Source: Phyllobacterium sophorae
GTDB lineage: Bacteria; Pseudomonadota; Alphaproteobacteria; Rhizobiales; Rhizobiaceae
DNA: 64,000 bases
NCBI RefSeq assembly: GCF_003010965.1
Contig: NZ_PGGM01000003.1
Location: forward strand, 310,001 to 374,000
Reading direction: 5' to 3'
The position numbers were made by a program, and so were the translations under genes. How positions within the stretch are numbered: the stretch's first letter is position 1; each line of letters opens with the position of its first letter. Of this stretch, positions 36,269 through 44,546 are shown piece after piece. Under the pieces are notes generated by a model. The model made no database searches. It was not told the DNA's origin and saw only the letters and a list, made by a program, of their open reading frames with translations.

Positions 36269-37645
36269 ATGACCAACCCATTCCAATCTCTGTTCGACGT
36301 GCAACGTGAGCATTTCCTGAGTGACGCAACCAAGAGCCATGACTGGCGGATCGACCAGCTCGACCGCATGGAGCACATGCTGCTTGATAACAAGGATGCG
36401 TTCTGCGCCGCGCTCCATCAGGATTTCGGCAAACCGCCTTTCGAGCAACTCTTCGAGATCACCGTGCCAAGCGGGGTGATCCGATACTATCGCGAGAACC
36501 TGAAGGCGCTGATGATGCCGCAGCCTGCGCCGATCCCGCCCGGGCTGGAAGCAACCGGCAACAGGGGCGTGATCTACAAGGAGCCGTACGGCGTGACGCT
36601 GGTGATCGGCCCGTTTAACGCGCCGATCCTTCTGCTGCTCGATCCCGCTGTCGCAGCTCTCGCCGCCGGCAACCCGGTTATCCTCAAGCCCGCCAATACG
36701 ACGCCGGCGACGGCGGCGCTGTTGAGCGAATTGATCCCCCGCTATTTCGCGCCGGAGAACGTCGCGGTCGTCACTGGCGGGCGCGAGGAGATCGGCCAGC
36801 TCCTGGCATTGCCTTTCGACTTCATCTTCTTCACCGGCTCGTCGGCGGTCGGTAAGGTGGTGATGCGCGCGGCGGCTGAGAACCTGACGCCGGTCATTCT
36901 CGAACTCGGCGGGCAGAATCCGACAATCGTTGATGCCACCACCAATCTCGACATTGCCGCCGACCGCATCGCCTGGGGCCATAATGCGATCTCAGGGCAA
37001 TGGTGCATCGCGCCGGGTTATGTCTGCGTGTACGAGAGCGTCGCCGATGCCTTCATTGCCAAGCTAAAGGCCTCGATCGTGAAGATGTACGGCGAGGACC
37101 CGAGCAGGAGTCCCGACTTCGCACGGATGATCAGCGAGCATGAAGCCGAGCGGGTTGCCTCCTACATCCTGCCGGAAAAGGTCGTCCATGGCGGCCGCTA
37201 CGACGTCAAGGCGCGCTACGTCGAGCCGACGCTCCTCTATCCCTCGACCTGGGACGATCCGGCGCTTCAGCAGGAGGTCTTCGGCCCCGTGTTGCCGGTG
37301 ATGCCCTATTCCGACCTCAAGGAGGTCGTGAACATTATCAAGCGCAAGCCGAAGCCGCTCGCAGCCTACATCTTCAGCAAGGACCAGGCGGCGATCGACT
37401 TCGTGCTCGGGTCACTTTCGTTCGGCGGCGGCTGCATCAACCAGACCAATCTGCATTGCTGGGTCGACAGCCTGCCCTTCGGCGGCGTCGGCAACAGCGG
37501 CATGGGTAAATATTACGGCAAGGCCGGGTTCGACGCGCTCAGCAACACCAAGGCGATGCTGATCGGCAATCCCGATCTCGAGCTCGATGTCTTCCCGCCC
37601 TATGCCGGCAAGGACATCGCGAAAAATCTGAGCGTGTTTTCATGA
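36269..37645 (+). CDS. Aldehyde dehydrogenase (class 3-like)
   Basis: A 458-residue NAD(P)-dependent aldehyde dehydrogenase of the shorter class 3/coniferyl-aldehyde type, which lacks the N-terminal extension. It has VIGPFNAPILLLLDP, ILKPANTTPATAALLSELI, the glutamate block LELGGQNPTIVD and the catalytic cysteine in GQWCIAPGYV (Cys246). The C-terminus has SLPFGGVGNSGMGKYYGKAGFDAL. ATG 36269 has GGAG upstream. It lies 95 nt after the SDR and probably completes oxidation of the same intermediate. Confidence 0.9.
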   Translation: MTNPFQSLFDVQREHFLSDATKSHDWRIDQLDRMEHMLLDNKDAFCAALHQDFGKPPFEQLFEITVPSGVIRYYRENLKALMMPQPAPIPPGLEATGNRGVIYKEPYGVTLVIGPFNAPILLLLDPAVAALAAGNPVILKPANTTPATAALLSELIPRYFAPENVAVVTGGREEIGQLLALPFDFIFFTGSSAVGKVVMRAAAENLTPVILELGGQNPTIVDATTNLDIAADRIAWGHNAISGQWCIAPGYVCVYESVADAFIAKLKASIVKMYGEDPSRSPDFARMISEHEAERVASYILPEKVVHGGRYDVKARYVEPTLLYPSTWDDPALQQEVFGPVLPVMPYSDLKEVVNIIKRKPKPLAAYIFSKDQAAIDFVLGSLSFGGGCINQTNLHCWVDSLPFGGVGNSGMGKYYGKAGFDALSNTKAMLIGNPDLELDVFPPYAGKDIAKNLSVFS

Positions 37646-37658
37646 GGGGGACGACGCC

Positions 37659-37928
37659 ATGCATATGCTAATGGTTATTGCTGGTGGGATCGTCCTGCTC
37701 GGCGTCTTTCTGCTGTTCGGCCAGCTCTGGGGCGCCACGACGCCGGCGCTCTCGACCGCATCGAAGTTTTTCATCCCGATTTGGCTGGCGGTGTCGGTCG
37801 CCAACCTCTGGGTCGGCGTTAACAAGGCCGGCTACACCGTGGCGCAGGAACTACCGATCCTGCTGGTCGTCTTCGCCGTGCCGGCCGCGGTAGCAGCCAT
37901 CGCCATCTGGCGATTCGCCCACTCCTGA
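37659..37928 (+). CDS. Small membrane protein of unknown function
   Basis: An 89-residue protein with three likely membrane helices: IAGGIVLLGVFLLFGQLW (residues 7-24), FFIPIWLAVSVANLWVGV (36-54) and LPILLVVFAVPAAVAAIAIW (66-84). It starts 13 nt after the aldehyde dehydrogenase stop and ends 15 nt before the next gene, so it is in the same operon. I do not recognise a named family. Its closeness to an LtrA-type membrane protein suggests the two may be used together. Confidence 0.7.
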   Translation: MHMLMVIAGGIVLLGVFLLFGQLWGATTPALSTASKFFIPIWLAVSVANLWVGVNKAGYTVAQELPILLVVFAVPAAVAAIAIWRFAHS

Positions 37929-37943
37929 CATGCCCGAACGCCC

Positions 37944-39158
37944 ATGACCGAAAGCAATGCAGCCACAACCTCCCATCATTACCCGCTGCTGCGCCGCCGC
38001 GACGGCCATCATGCGCGGGTGACGTTCGAGGAGCTGTTCTTCGACCTCGTCTATGTCTTCGCGGTGACGCAGCTCAGCCACGAACTGCTGACCAATTTGA
38101 ACCTGACCGGCGTCATCGAGACGCTCATCCTGTGGTTCGCGGTCTGGCTCGGCTGGCAATACACCTGCTGGGTCACCAACTGGTTCGACCCGGAGACACC
38201 ACGCATCCGCGGCCTGATCTTCGCCGTCATGCTGGCGGGCCTGCTCATGGCCTCGGCCATCCCCGGCGCTTTCGGCGAACGCGGGCTGGTCTTCGCTCTC
38301 GCCTATGTCGCGGTCCAGGTGGGGCGCACCGCCTATATCGTCTGGGAGCTCGGCTCCGATCATCCGCTTTCGGCCAACTACCGGCGCATGCTCGGCTGGG
38401 TCTCGATGGCCGCCATCTTCTGGATCACGGGTGCCTTCGCCGAGCATGAAGCGCGCATAGCACTATGGGCATCCGCGGTCGCCTGCGAGTATGTCTCGCC
38501 GATGTTCGGCTTCGCGTTGCCGGGTCTCGGCCGCTCGAAGACCAGCGACTGGACGATCGATGGCGGTCATCTTGCCGAGCGCTGCCAGCTCTTCGTCATC
38601 GTCGCGCTCGGCGAGACGCTGCTGGCGACCGGCGCCACCATGGCGCGCGCAGAGGCCTGGGATGTGCCAATCCTCTCGGCGCTGCTCGCGACCTTCCTCG
38701 GAACGCTCGCCATGTGGTGGCTGTATTTCGGTACGTCGAGCAAGGACGCGACCGACGCCATCATCCATTCCGACGATCCCGGCCGGATCGGCGCCTATTT
38801 CCATTACATCCACGCTATCCTAGTCGGCGGGATCATCGCCACCGCGGTCGGCAACGATCTGGTGCTCGCCCATCCCCATGACGGACTTAAATTTGCCTAT
38901 GCGCTGACGTTGTCCGGCGGGCCGGCGATCTATCTCTTCGGCAGCGCCGTGTACAGGAAGGTGGTCTACGGTGTCCTGCCGGCTTCGCACATCGCCGGCG
39001 TCACCGCGCTGTTGGCGCTCATTCCCGTCGCGCCGAGCGTCGATCTTCTGACCATGGGCTGGCTGACGACCATCGTCATGCTGGTGACTGGTTTTTGGGA
39101 AGTGCGGCTGGTCCGCAAGCGGCGTGAGGCAACCAAGCTGCAAACGATGACGCACTGA
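37944..39158 (+). CDS. LtrA family (low-temperature requirement A) membrane protein
   Basis: A 404-residue polytopic membrane protein. It has the family hallmark RVTFEELFFDLVYVFAVTQLSH at residues 29-50 and AERCQLFVIVALGETLLATG further on. About ten membrane spans follow through the chain. LtrA was named from a Listeria cold-growth mutant, but the biochemical role of the family is unknown. It is the last gene of the LysR-linked operon SDR-ALDH-small membrane protein-LtrA. Confidence 0.88.
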   Translation: MTESNAATTSHHYPLLRRRDGHHARVTFEELFFDLVYVFAVTQLSHELLTNLNLTGVIETLILWFAVWLGWQYTCWVTNWFDPETPRIRGLIFAVMLAGLLMASAIPGAFGERGLVFALAYVAVQVGRTAYIVWELGSDHPLSANYRRMLGWVSMAAIFWITGAFAEHEARIALWASAVACEYVSPMFGFALPGLGRSKTSDWTIDGGHLAERCQLFVIVALGETLLATGATMARAEAWDVPILSALLATFLGTLAMWWLYFGTSSKDATDAIIHSDDPGRIGAYFHYIHAILVGGIIATAVGNDLVLAHPHDGLKFAYALTLSGGPAIYLFGSAVYRKVVYGVLPASHIAGVTALLALIPVAPSVDLLTMGWLTTIVMLVTGFWEVRLVRKRREATKLQTMTH

Positions 39159-39169
39159 GGACCGGCGCC

Positions 39170-39455
39170 ATGGAGGCAATCGACATGTTGCGATCGAGGC
39201 GATCGAACGAGCATCGGCACAGTGCGCCCGATGACATAGTTAGTTTCTGGCAGGATTCCTCACCGCGCTGGTTCTCGCACGACCCGGCATCCGACCGGCA
39301 CTTTTGCGAACGTTTCCTCAACCCGCACAAGGCGGTCGCGGCGCGGGTAGCCTGATGATTGGATCGCGACAGCCGAGGGCGCAGTGGCGCTCCTGATCCT
39401 GTCCGACCAGTGCCGGAGATCGATCGGGCCGGTTGTGCCGCCGCTTGATTGTTGG
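39170..39455 (+). pseudogene. Truncated and frameshifted DUF924 gene
   Basis: The 61-codon frame from ATG 39170 contains DDIVSFWQDSSPRWFSHDPASDRHFCERF, matching the start of DUF924 proteins (xFWF...RWFxxDPxFDxxxRxRF). It stops at 39353-39355. The next conserved block of the family (DDWxATxEGAxALLxLxDQxxR) follows at once in another frame, from 39354 to about 39425. The reading frame is broken, and the C-terminal half of the roughly 190-residue family is missing. The remnant abuts the end of the minus-strand operon at 39460, which points to a deletion or insertion joint here. Confidence 0.75.
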
Positions 39456-39459
39456 CTGT

Positions 39460-41406
39460 CTAGTTTTGCCGCAGCATGAAGCCGTCGAAAAATGCCGCCA
39501 ACTCGCCATGCGAGTCGATCGGTAGGATGTGCGCCACATATTGGTCGGGCCTCAACAAGACTATGCACCCGTCGTCGCGATCGATGCCCCGCATCTCGAA
39601 AATATTCATTCCGGTTCGTTGGTCGACGCAAAACGCTTTTTCGTAGTCGTGCAGGCCATAAGATCCCTTTTGTGGTAGCAGCAATGGGGGCAAGGTTCCG
39701 ACATCCAGCAGCCGGTGATCCTGCTGGAAGACGGCGCGGAGGTCGAGTACAGCGTCAATATCCGCACCCGTTCTGGTATGCCGCAGGAGTGGTGACTCAG
39801 CTGATTCGGTCAGAAACGAGCACAATTTTCTGATGCCGGAATTTGGATACGATGGATCTTCGGCGCCCAAAAAGGCGATCAGCCGCCAACGACCGTCCGC
39901 CTTGAACGCATGACCCAGATGAAGCGGCTTCGCATCGGCCAGACGAACAACGGGCGCGGAATGGAAGCGCATCCCGATCGTCAGTCCTTTTGCCAGATGC
40001 TGATAGGTACCCGCGCCGGAGATCGCTGATCGCGCGTAACGTGTCGCGGTTCCGGCTGTGAAGCGGCCTTGCTTGACAAAGTAATTTTGGAATTCCGCAG
40101 GGTCGACGCTGTCGACGGCCTCTTCTTGCGACTCCTTTGGCCGGGCGCTGAACATCCTGGCGAACTCGCGGTCGAAATCGATCAGTTCCTTGGCGATTGC
40201 TTGCCGCTCAGCCGAGTAGGTATGCAGGAGACCGGGCGGCGAGCGACCTTCGAGAACCGCCGCCAGCTTCCAGCCTAAATTGAAAGCGTCTTGCATCGAG
40301 ACATTCATGCCCTGCCCTGCCTTCGGGCTATGGGTATGGCAGGCGTCGCCGACGATGAATACACGCGGGGCCGGTTTCCCCAATAGTTTGGGCGTCACGT
40401 CGTCAAACCGGTCGCACAGCCTTTGACCGATTTCATAAACCGACCACCAGACGATTTCCTTTACCAGCAGTGTATAGGGACGCAGGATGCGTTGGGCCGC
40501 AGCTACCAGCTGATCAGCGGTGATGTTGCGATTCGCAATTCTCTCGTCCTCGCGAAGCTTGTCGAGCTCGATATAGAAGCGGACCATATAGCCGCCTTCC
40601 CGGGGTATAATAAGGATGCTGCCTTCACTCGCCGAATGGATCGCGGCCTTCAGGCGGATATCCGGAAAATTGCTCGTTGCCAGAACATCCATCACGCCCC
40701 AGGCCTGGTTGGCGGAATCGCCTTCCAATGTCAATCCGAGCGACCTGCGCACAGTGCTGCGCGCGCCGTCGCAACCGACAACGTACCGCGCCTTCACCGT
40801 CTCTACTTGGCCGGCATGATCATCATCGGTGCGTTCGAGTCGCACTGTAATCGGATGGCTCGCCGCGTTATCAGATGACAACCTGTCGATCTGCAGATCG
40901 AGCAGGCGGCGTGAATAATCCGGCCGCAGGCGGCGACGCGAATTGCGCATAACCTCTAGATAGAAATCATGAACGCGCGCCTGATTCAGAATCACATGCG
41001 GGAACTCCGACAGGCCGTCCTCCGTGTCCTGGATCCTGCCGCCGCGGACGATATTTTCCCGCTGGCCGTCTGCGGGTTTCCAGAAAGTTGTTTCATTGAC
41101 CCAATAGGCCTCTTTCGTCACCCGGTCGACAAAGCCGAAGGCATTGAACATTTCCATGGTGCGGCAAGCGATACCATCCGCCTGCCCCATCTGAAGAGGG
41201 CCGCTCTTTTGATCGACGATCCGTGTGTTGATATTTGGGAAGGCGGCCAACTGTGCCGCGAGCGTAAGGCCCGCCGGTCCGCAGCCCACTATCAGAACGT
41301 CAACCTCGCTTGGAAGCTCCGACATTTCGCTGGACTTTCCATCCGGTTCGATCTGTTCGAGGATCGACGGATCGCCAGGACGAAAACCGTTGAGATGAAA
41401 CTGCAC
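39460..41406 (-). CDS. FAD-dependent aromatic hydroxylase (phenol 2-monooxygenase type)
   Basis: A 648-residue class A flavoprotein monooxygenase. I place the start at GTG 41406, giving the family's usual opening QFHLNGFRPGDP and preceded by GGAGG. The FAD motif VLIVGCGPAG ends at residue 46, followed by QADGIACRTMEMFNAFGF. The second FAD motif is VFIVGDACHTHSPKAGQGMN. The C-terminal 170 residues form the thioredoxin-like domain of phenol 2-monooxygenases. It hydroxylates a phenolic ring ortho to the hydroxyl using NADPH and O2. It is the last gene of the minus-strand catabolic operon. Confidence 0.88.
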   Translation of the reverse strand: MQFHLNGFRPGDPSILEQIEPDGKSSEMSELPSEVDVLIVGCGPAGLTLAAQLAAFPNINTRIVDQKSGPLQMGQADGIACRTMEMFNAFGFVDRVTKEAYWVNETTFWKPADGQRENIVRGGRIQDTEDGLSEFPHVILNQARVHDFYLEVMRNSRRRLRPDYSRRLLDLQIDRLSSDNAASHPITVRLERTDDDHAGQVETVKARYVVGCDGARSTVRRSLGLTLEGDSANQAWGVMDVLATSNFPDIRLKAAIHSASEGSILIIPREGGYMVRFYIELDKLREDERIANRNITADQLVAAAQRILRPYTLLVKEIVWWSVYEIGQRLCDRFDDVTPKLLGKPAPRVFIVGDACHTHSPKAGQGMNVSMQDAFNLGWKLAAVLEGRSPPGLLHTYSAERQAIAKELIDFDREFARMFSARPKESQEEAVDSVDPAEFQNYFVKQGRFTAGTATRYARSAISGAGTYQHLAKGLTIGMRFHSAPVVRLADAKPLHLGHAFKADGRWRLIAFLGAEDPSYPNSGIRKLCSFLTESAESPLLRHTRTGADIDAVLDLRAVFQQDHRLLDVGTLPPLLLPQKGSYGLHDYEKAFCVDQRTGMNIFEMRGIDRDDGCIVLLRPDQYVAHILPIDSHGELAAFFDGFMLRQN

Positions 41407-41459
41407 GATATCTTGTCCTCCATTTTCGAGTGATAACCCAACCTGGCTAACGAGTTCGC

Positions 41460-42248
41460 TCAACCGGCAGCGCGGCGGGCGCGTGCCTGTTCGACCCATA
41501 GATCCCAAGGCCGATGCATCTGTGCTTCGACATTCCGGACTGCGGCGCGGCTTTCGCCTTCCGTCAGATGCACCACCTCGCCGAGCTGCATCGCCTCCAG
41601 CTGATAACGGGCGTTGAGTTCCGCATAGACGGCGCGATAGACCGCTTGCTGGATCGATTGGCCAACGACCGTCGAGCCATGGCCGCGCATGAGCACGATA
41701 TCGCTGCTGTCGAATTTTTCGGCGAGTGCCCGGCCGAGCTGGCTGGAACTGATCAGGAGATCAGTGGACTCCCCGCCGGCTTCTCGAATCTCGAAGACCG
41801 GCGCGCCCTGGCCGATGAAGCCGGCCATATGGAACACTGGCCTCATGCGCATACCCTTGACGATGCTGAGCGGCACTATGGCGTGCGAATGGCTATGAAC
41901 AACCGACTGCACATCCTCGCGCCGTCGGTAGATCTCGCCGTGAATAAACCGCTCGAGATATACGTTGCGGCCGTTGGCATTGACCGCTTCACCGTCAAGC
42001 GTGAACTCTACGATGTCATCGGCGGCAACGCGGCCCGGTGCCACATTGCGGGCCAGAAGGAAGCGATCCGGGCGTTTATCGTGACGGACGCTGACGTGGC
42101 CGAACGCATCGACCACGTTCTGATCGAAGAGTATGTGGTTGGCGACGACCAGATTCTTGATCAGGGACGCAGACGCGTCGATCCCCGCTGCGGCGTTATC
42201 GTCGATTGCGACTGCGATGGGGTCGCGATGGTTGCCGGCTGCGCACAT
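41460..42248 (-). CDS. Class II aldolase/adducin-family protein, probable aromatic-acid decarboxylase
   Basis: A 262-residue metal-dependent protein of the class II aldolase/adducin family. The metal-binding histidines are visible as HSHSHA (His118, 120, 122) and in RGHGSTVVG (His190), with an acid residue in FIHGEIYR (Glu105). Besides aldolases, this family includes decarboxylases of ring carboxylates, such as those of phthalate, cumate and vitamin B6 degradation. Next to a phenol hydroxylase and a putative carboxylase, decarboxylation of a hydroxylated ring acid is the more likely role. ATG 42248 has AGGAGG at ideal spacing. It lies 11 nt downstream of the aldehyde dehydrogenase. Confidence 0.85.
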   Translation of the reverse strand: MCAAGNHRDPIAVAIDDNAAAGIDASASLIKNLVVANHILFDQNVVDAFGHVSVRHDKRPDRFLLARNVAPGRVAADDIVEFTLDGEAVNANGRNVYLERFIHGEIYRRREDVQSVVHSHSHAIVPLSIVKGMRMRPVFHMAGFIGQGAPVFEIREAGGESTDLLISSSQLGRALAEKFDSSDIVLMRGHGSTVVGQSIQQAVYRAVYAELNARYQLEAMQLGEVVHLTEGESRAAVRNVEAQMHRPWDLWVEQARARRAAG

Positions 42249-42259
42249 GGCCAAGCCTC

Positions 42260-43714
42260 CTAGTTCAACATGATATTGATGGTTTTGGCCTCGGTATAAG
42301 AAAACATCTCCTCGATGCCCTCCTCTCGCCCGACACCAGAATTCTTCATCCCCCCAAACGGAACGCCGAGAAAATGATTGGAAACTCCGTTGATCCACAC
42401 ATGCCCGGATCGAATCTGGCGAGCGACGCTTAGCGCGTTGCGGATGTCGTTGGTCCAGACCGCCCCGGTAAGGCCATATTCGGTGCTGTTAGCGAGCTCG
42501 ATCGCCTCATCGACAGTGCGCCAGCGCCCGACGCTAAGGATCGGTCCGAAGACTTCTTCCTGCCACAGTCGCATGCCGGGACGGACTCCGGCATAGACTG
42601 TCGGCTCAACCCAAAAACCTTTCTCGAAATTGGCGCCGGACGGCCGTCCTCCTCCGGTCATCCGCCGTGAGCCATCGCTTTTCGCCGTTTCAAAGAAGGA
42701 GAGGACCTTCTCGTGTTGGATTCGCGAGTTCACGGGCCCCATGTCGGTTGCCGGATCCGTCGGGTCGCCGATCTTCAGCTTCGAGACCCGTTCAACGACG
42801 CGCTCCAGCACGGCGTCGTGGATGTCCTCATGCAGCAGGAGCCGGCTGGTGGAACCGCAGGATTGCCCCTGCCAGGTGAAGTTCATACCCCGGACCGCCG
42901 CATCGGCAATGGTGTCGGGGTCAGTGTCCGGGAAGGCGATCAACGGATTCTTGCCGCCGAGCTCCAGCGTTACATGTTTGACGGCGGTCTCGGCGGCGGC
43001 GCGCTGGATCGCGCGCCCCGTGGATGGTGAACCGATGAAGGCGATACGCTTGATTCCGGGATGACGAACAATCGCGTCACCGACCGTCGCGCCGGCTCCG
43101 GTCAGAATATTGAACACGCCTGGCGGCAGCATGTCGCTGGCGATTTCGGCCAGGACCATCGCCGATAGCGGGCTGGTTTCCGGGGGTTTGACGATCACCG
43201 CATTGCCGGCGGCAAGAGCGGCGGCCGTACGTGCGACAGCGAACATCAATGGATGATTGAAGGGCGCGATCCTTGCCACCACACCATAGGGCTCGCGCAG
43301 AGTAAGGTGCAGGTTGTCGGGCGTTGCCGGCATCGTTTCGCCCTTGAGCTCATGGATCAGGCCAGCATAATAGCCAAGGCTTTCCACCGCCACGCCGACG
43401 TCACCGCGCATCGGTGTGATCGTATTGCCCGTGTCGGCGACTTCGACCTTGAGGATTTCCTCCGACCTTGCCCGCAGCGCTTCACCAAAAGCTCGCATAC
43501 GAGCACCGCGCTCCGAGGGAGTGGTCGCCGCCCAGCCAGGCCATGCGGTCTCGGCCGCCGCCACTGCCCGTTCAACGTCTTCCTTCGTCCCGCGCGGCGA
43601 CTGCCCGATGACCTCTTCTGTCGCCGGATTGATTGACTCGTCGAACTCGCCGCTCGAACTGTGGACCAGCGCCCCGTTGATCAGCATCCGGTTAGATGTC
43701 GTCACATAAGCCAT
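42260..43714 (-). CDS. NAD(P)-dependent aldehyde dehydrogenase
   Basis: A 484-residue classical aldehyde dehydrogenase. It has the N-terminal INPATEEVIGQSPRGTKEDVERAV, ARIAPFNHPLMFAVARTAAALAAGNAVIVKPPE in pieces, the glutamate block LELGGKNPLIAF and the catalytic cysteine in GQSCGSTSR (about residue 285). The C-terminus has HVWINGVSNHFLGVPFGGMKNSGVGREEG. It resembles betaine-, vanillin- or salicylaldehyde-type enzymes, but the substrate cannot be told. It lies between an SDR and a class II aldolase in one operon and would oxidise an aldehyde intermediate. Confidence 0.9.
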   Translation of the reverse strand: MAYVTTSNRMLINGALVHSSSGEFDESINPATEEVIGQSPRGTKEDVERAVAAAETAWPGWAATTPSERGARMRAFGEALRARSEEILKVEVADTGNTITPMRGDVGVAVESLGYYAGLIHELKGETMPATPDNLHLTLREPYGVVARIAPFNHPLMFAVARTAAALAAGNAVIVKPPETSPLSAMVLAEIASDMLPPGVFNILTGAGATVGDAIVRHPGIKRIAFIGSPSTGRAIQRAAAETAVKHVTLELGGKNPLIAFPDTDPDTIADAAVRGMNFTWQGQSCGSTSRLLLHEDIHDAVLERVVERVSKLKIGDPTDPATDMGPVNSRIQHEKVLSFFETAKSDGSRRMTGGGRPSGANFEKGFWVEPTVYAGVRPGMRLWQEEVFGPILSVGRWRTVDEAIELANSTEYGLTGAVWTNDIRNALSVARQIRSGHVWINGVSNHFLGVPFGGMKNSGVGREEGIEEMFSYTEAKTINIMLN

Positions 43715-43763
43715 ATGATGGGCTCCATTCTGCTTCCGGTCGGCGTTCTGCCGAACTTTTTCT

Positions 43764-44525
43764 TCAATACGTGATCATGCCGCCATCGACGTTGAGAAGC
43801 TGACCGGTCACCCAGCGCGCCTGACGCGACAGGAGAAAAGCAATGGCATCGGCGATGTCGTCAGGCCCGCCCGCGCGTTTGAGGCATTGTTGGTCGATCA
43901 TCGCGGCTTTCTGTTCGGCGGTGACGGTCGCTCGCTCGACCTCCGTGAAAGTCGGTCCCGGGGTGAGCGTGTTGACACGGATAGATTGCCCCCCGAGCTC
44001 GCGCGCCATGGCACGGGACAACCCGAACACGCCAGCCTTAGAAGCGACGTAATGGGCATAGTTCGGTCGGCCGAAATGGATGGTCGAAGAAGCAATGTTG
44101 ACCACCGCGCCCTCACCTGACCTGGCCAGTTCTTCGCGTGCCACACGGGTCATGTTGAAAACACCCTTCAAATTGACCGCCTGCACCCGGTCCCACTCCT
44201 CGGTGGGTATCTCCCAGAAGGGGCGCATCTGCAGCGTTGAGAAAATCGATGCATTGTTGACGAGGCCGAAAACGCCACCGAAAGCTTCTGTCGCCGCGCT
44301 GACGGCCGCCCGACAGCTTTCCTCGCGCGACACATCCGTCTTGACGAAGACGCGGCGTCCATTACCGGGTGCTTCTTCACAAGCCACGGCCCGGCCTTTT
44401 TCATCGTTCCAATCGGCGATGCACACATCGACGCCTTCCGCAACGAGGGTGAGCACCAGACGTCGGCCAATACCCTGTGCTCCGCCGGTGACGATCACGG
44501 CGCCATTTTCGGGATAGAGTTGCAT
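43764..44525 (-). CDS. Short-chain dehydrogenase/reductase
   Basis: A 253-residue classical SDR with cofactor motif TGGAQGIG (13-20), NNAS at 90-93, catalytic Ser146/147 and YVASK (Tyr159, Lys163). The end WVTGQLLNVDGGM is typical. It starts 21 nt after the hyuB-like stop and precedes the aldehyde dehydrogenase by 49 nt. It probably oxidises an alcohol or dihydrodiol intermediate of the operon's pathway. Confidence 0.9.
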   Translation of the reverse strand: MQLYPENGAVIVTGGAQGIGRRLVLTLVAEGVDVCIADWNDEKGRAVACEEAPGNGRRVFVKTDVSREESCRAAVSAATEAFGGVFGLVNNASIFSTLQMRPFWEIPTEEWDRVQAVNLKGVFNMTRVAREELARSGEGAVVNIASSTIHFGRPNYAHYVASKAGVFGLSRAMARELGGQSIRVNTLTPGPTFTEVERATVTAEQKAAMIDQQCLKRAGGPDDIADAIAFLLSRQARWVTGQLLNVDGGMITY

Positions 44526-44546
44526 TTATGAAAGTCTCCTCAAGTA

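Noticed and set aside
36227-36982. 251-codon minus-strand frame over the aldehyde dehydrogenase gene
   Set aside because: It is an Arg/Glu-rich shadow opposite a conserved aldehyde dehydrogenase, with no ribosome site.
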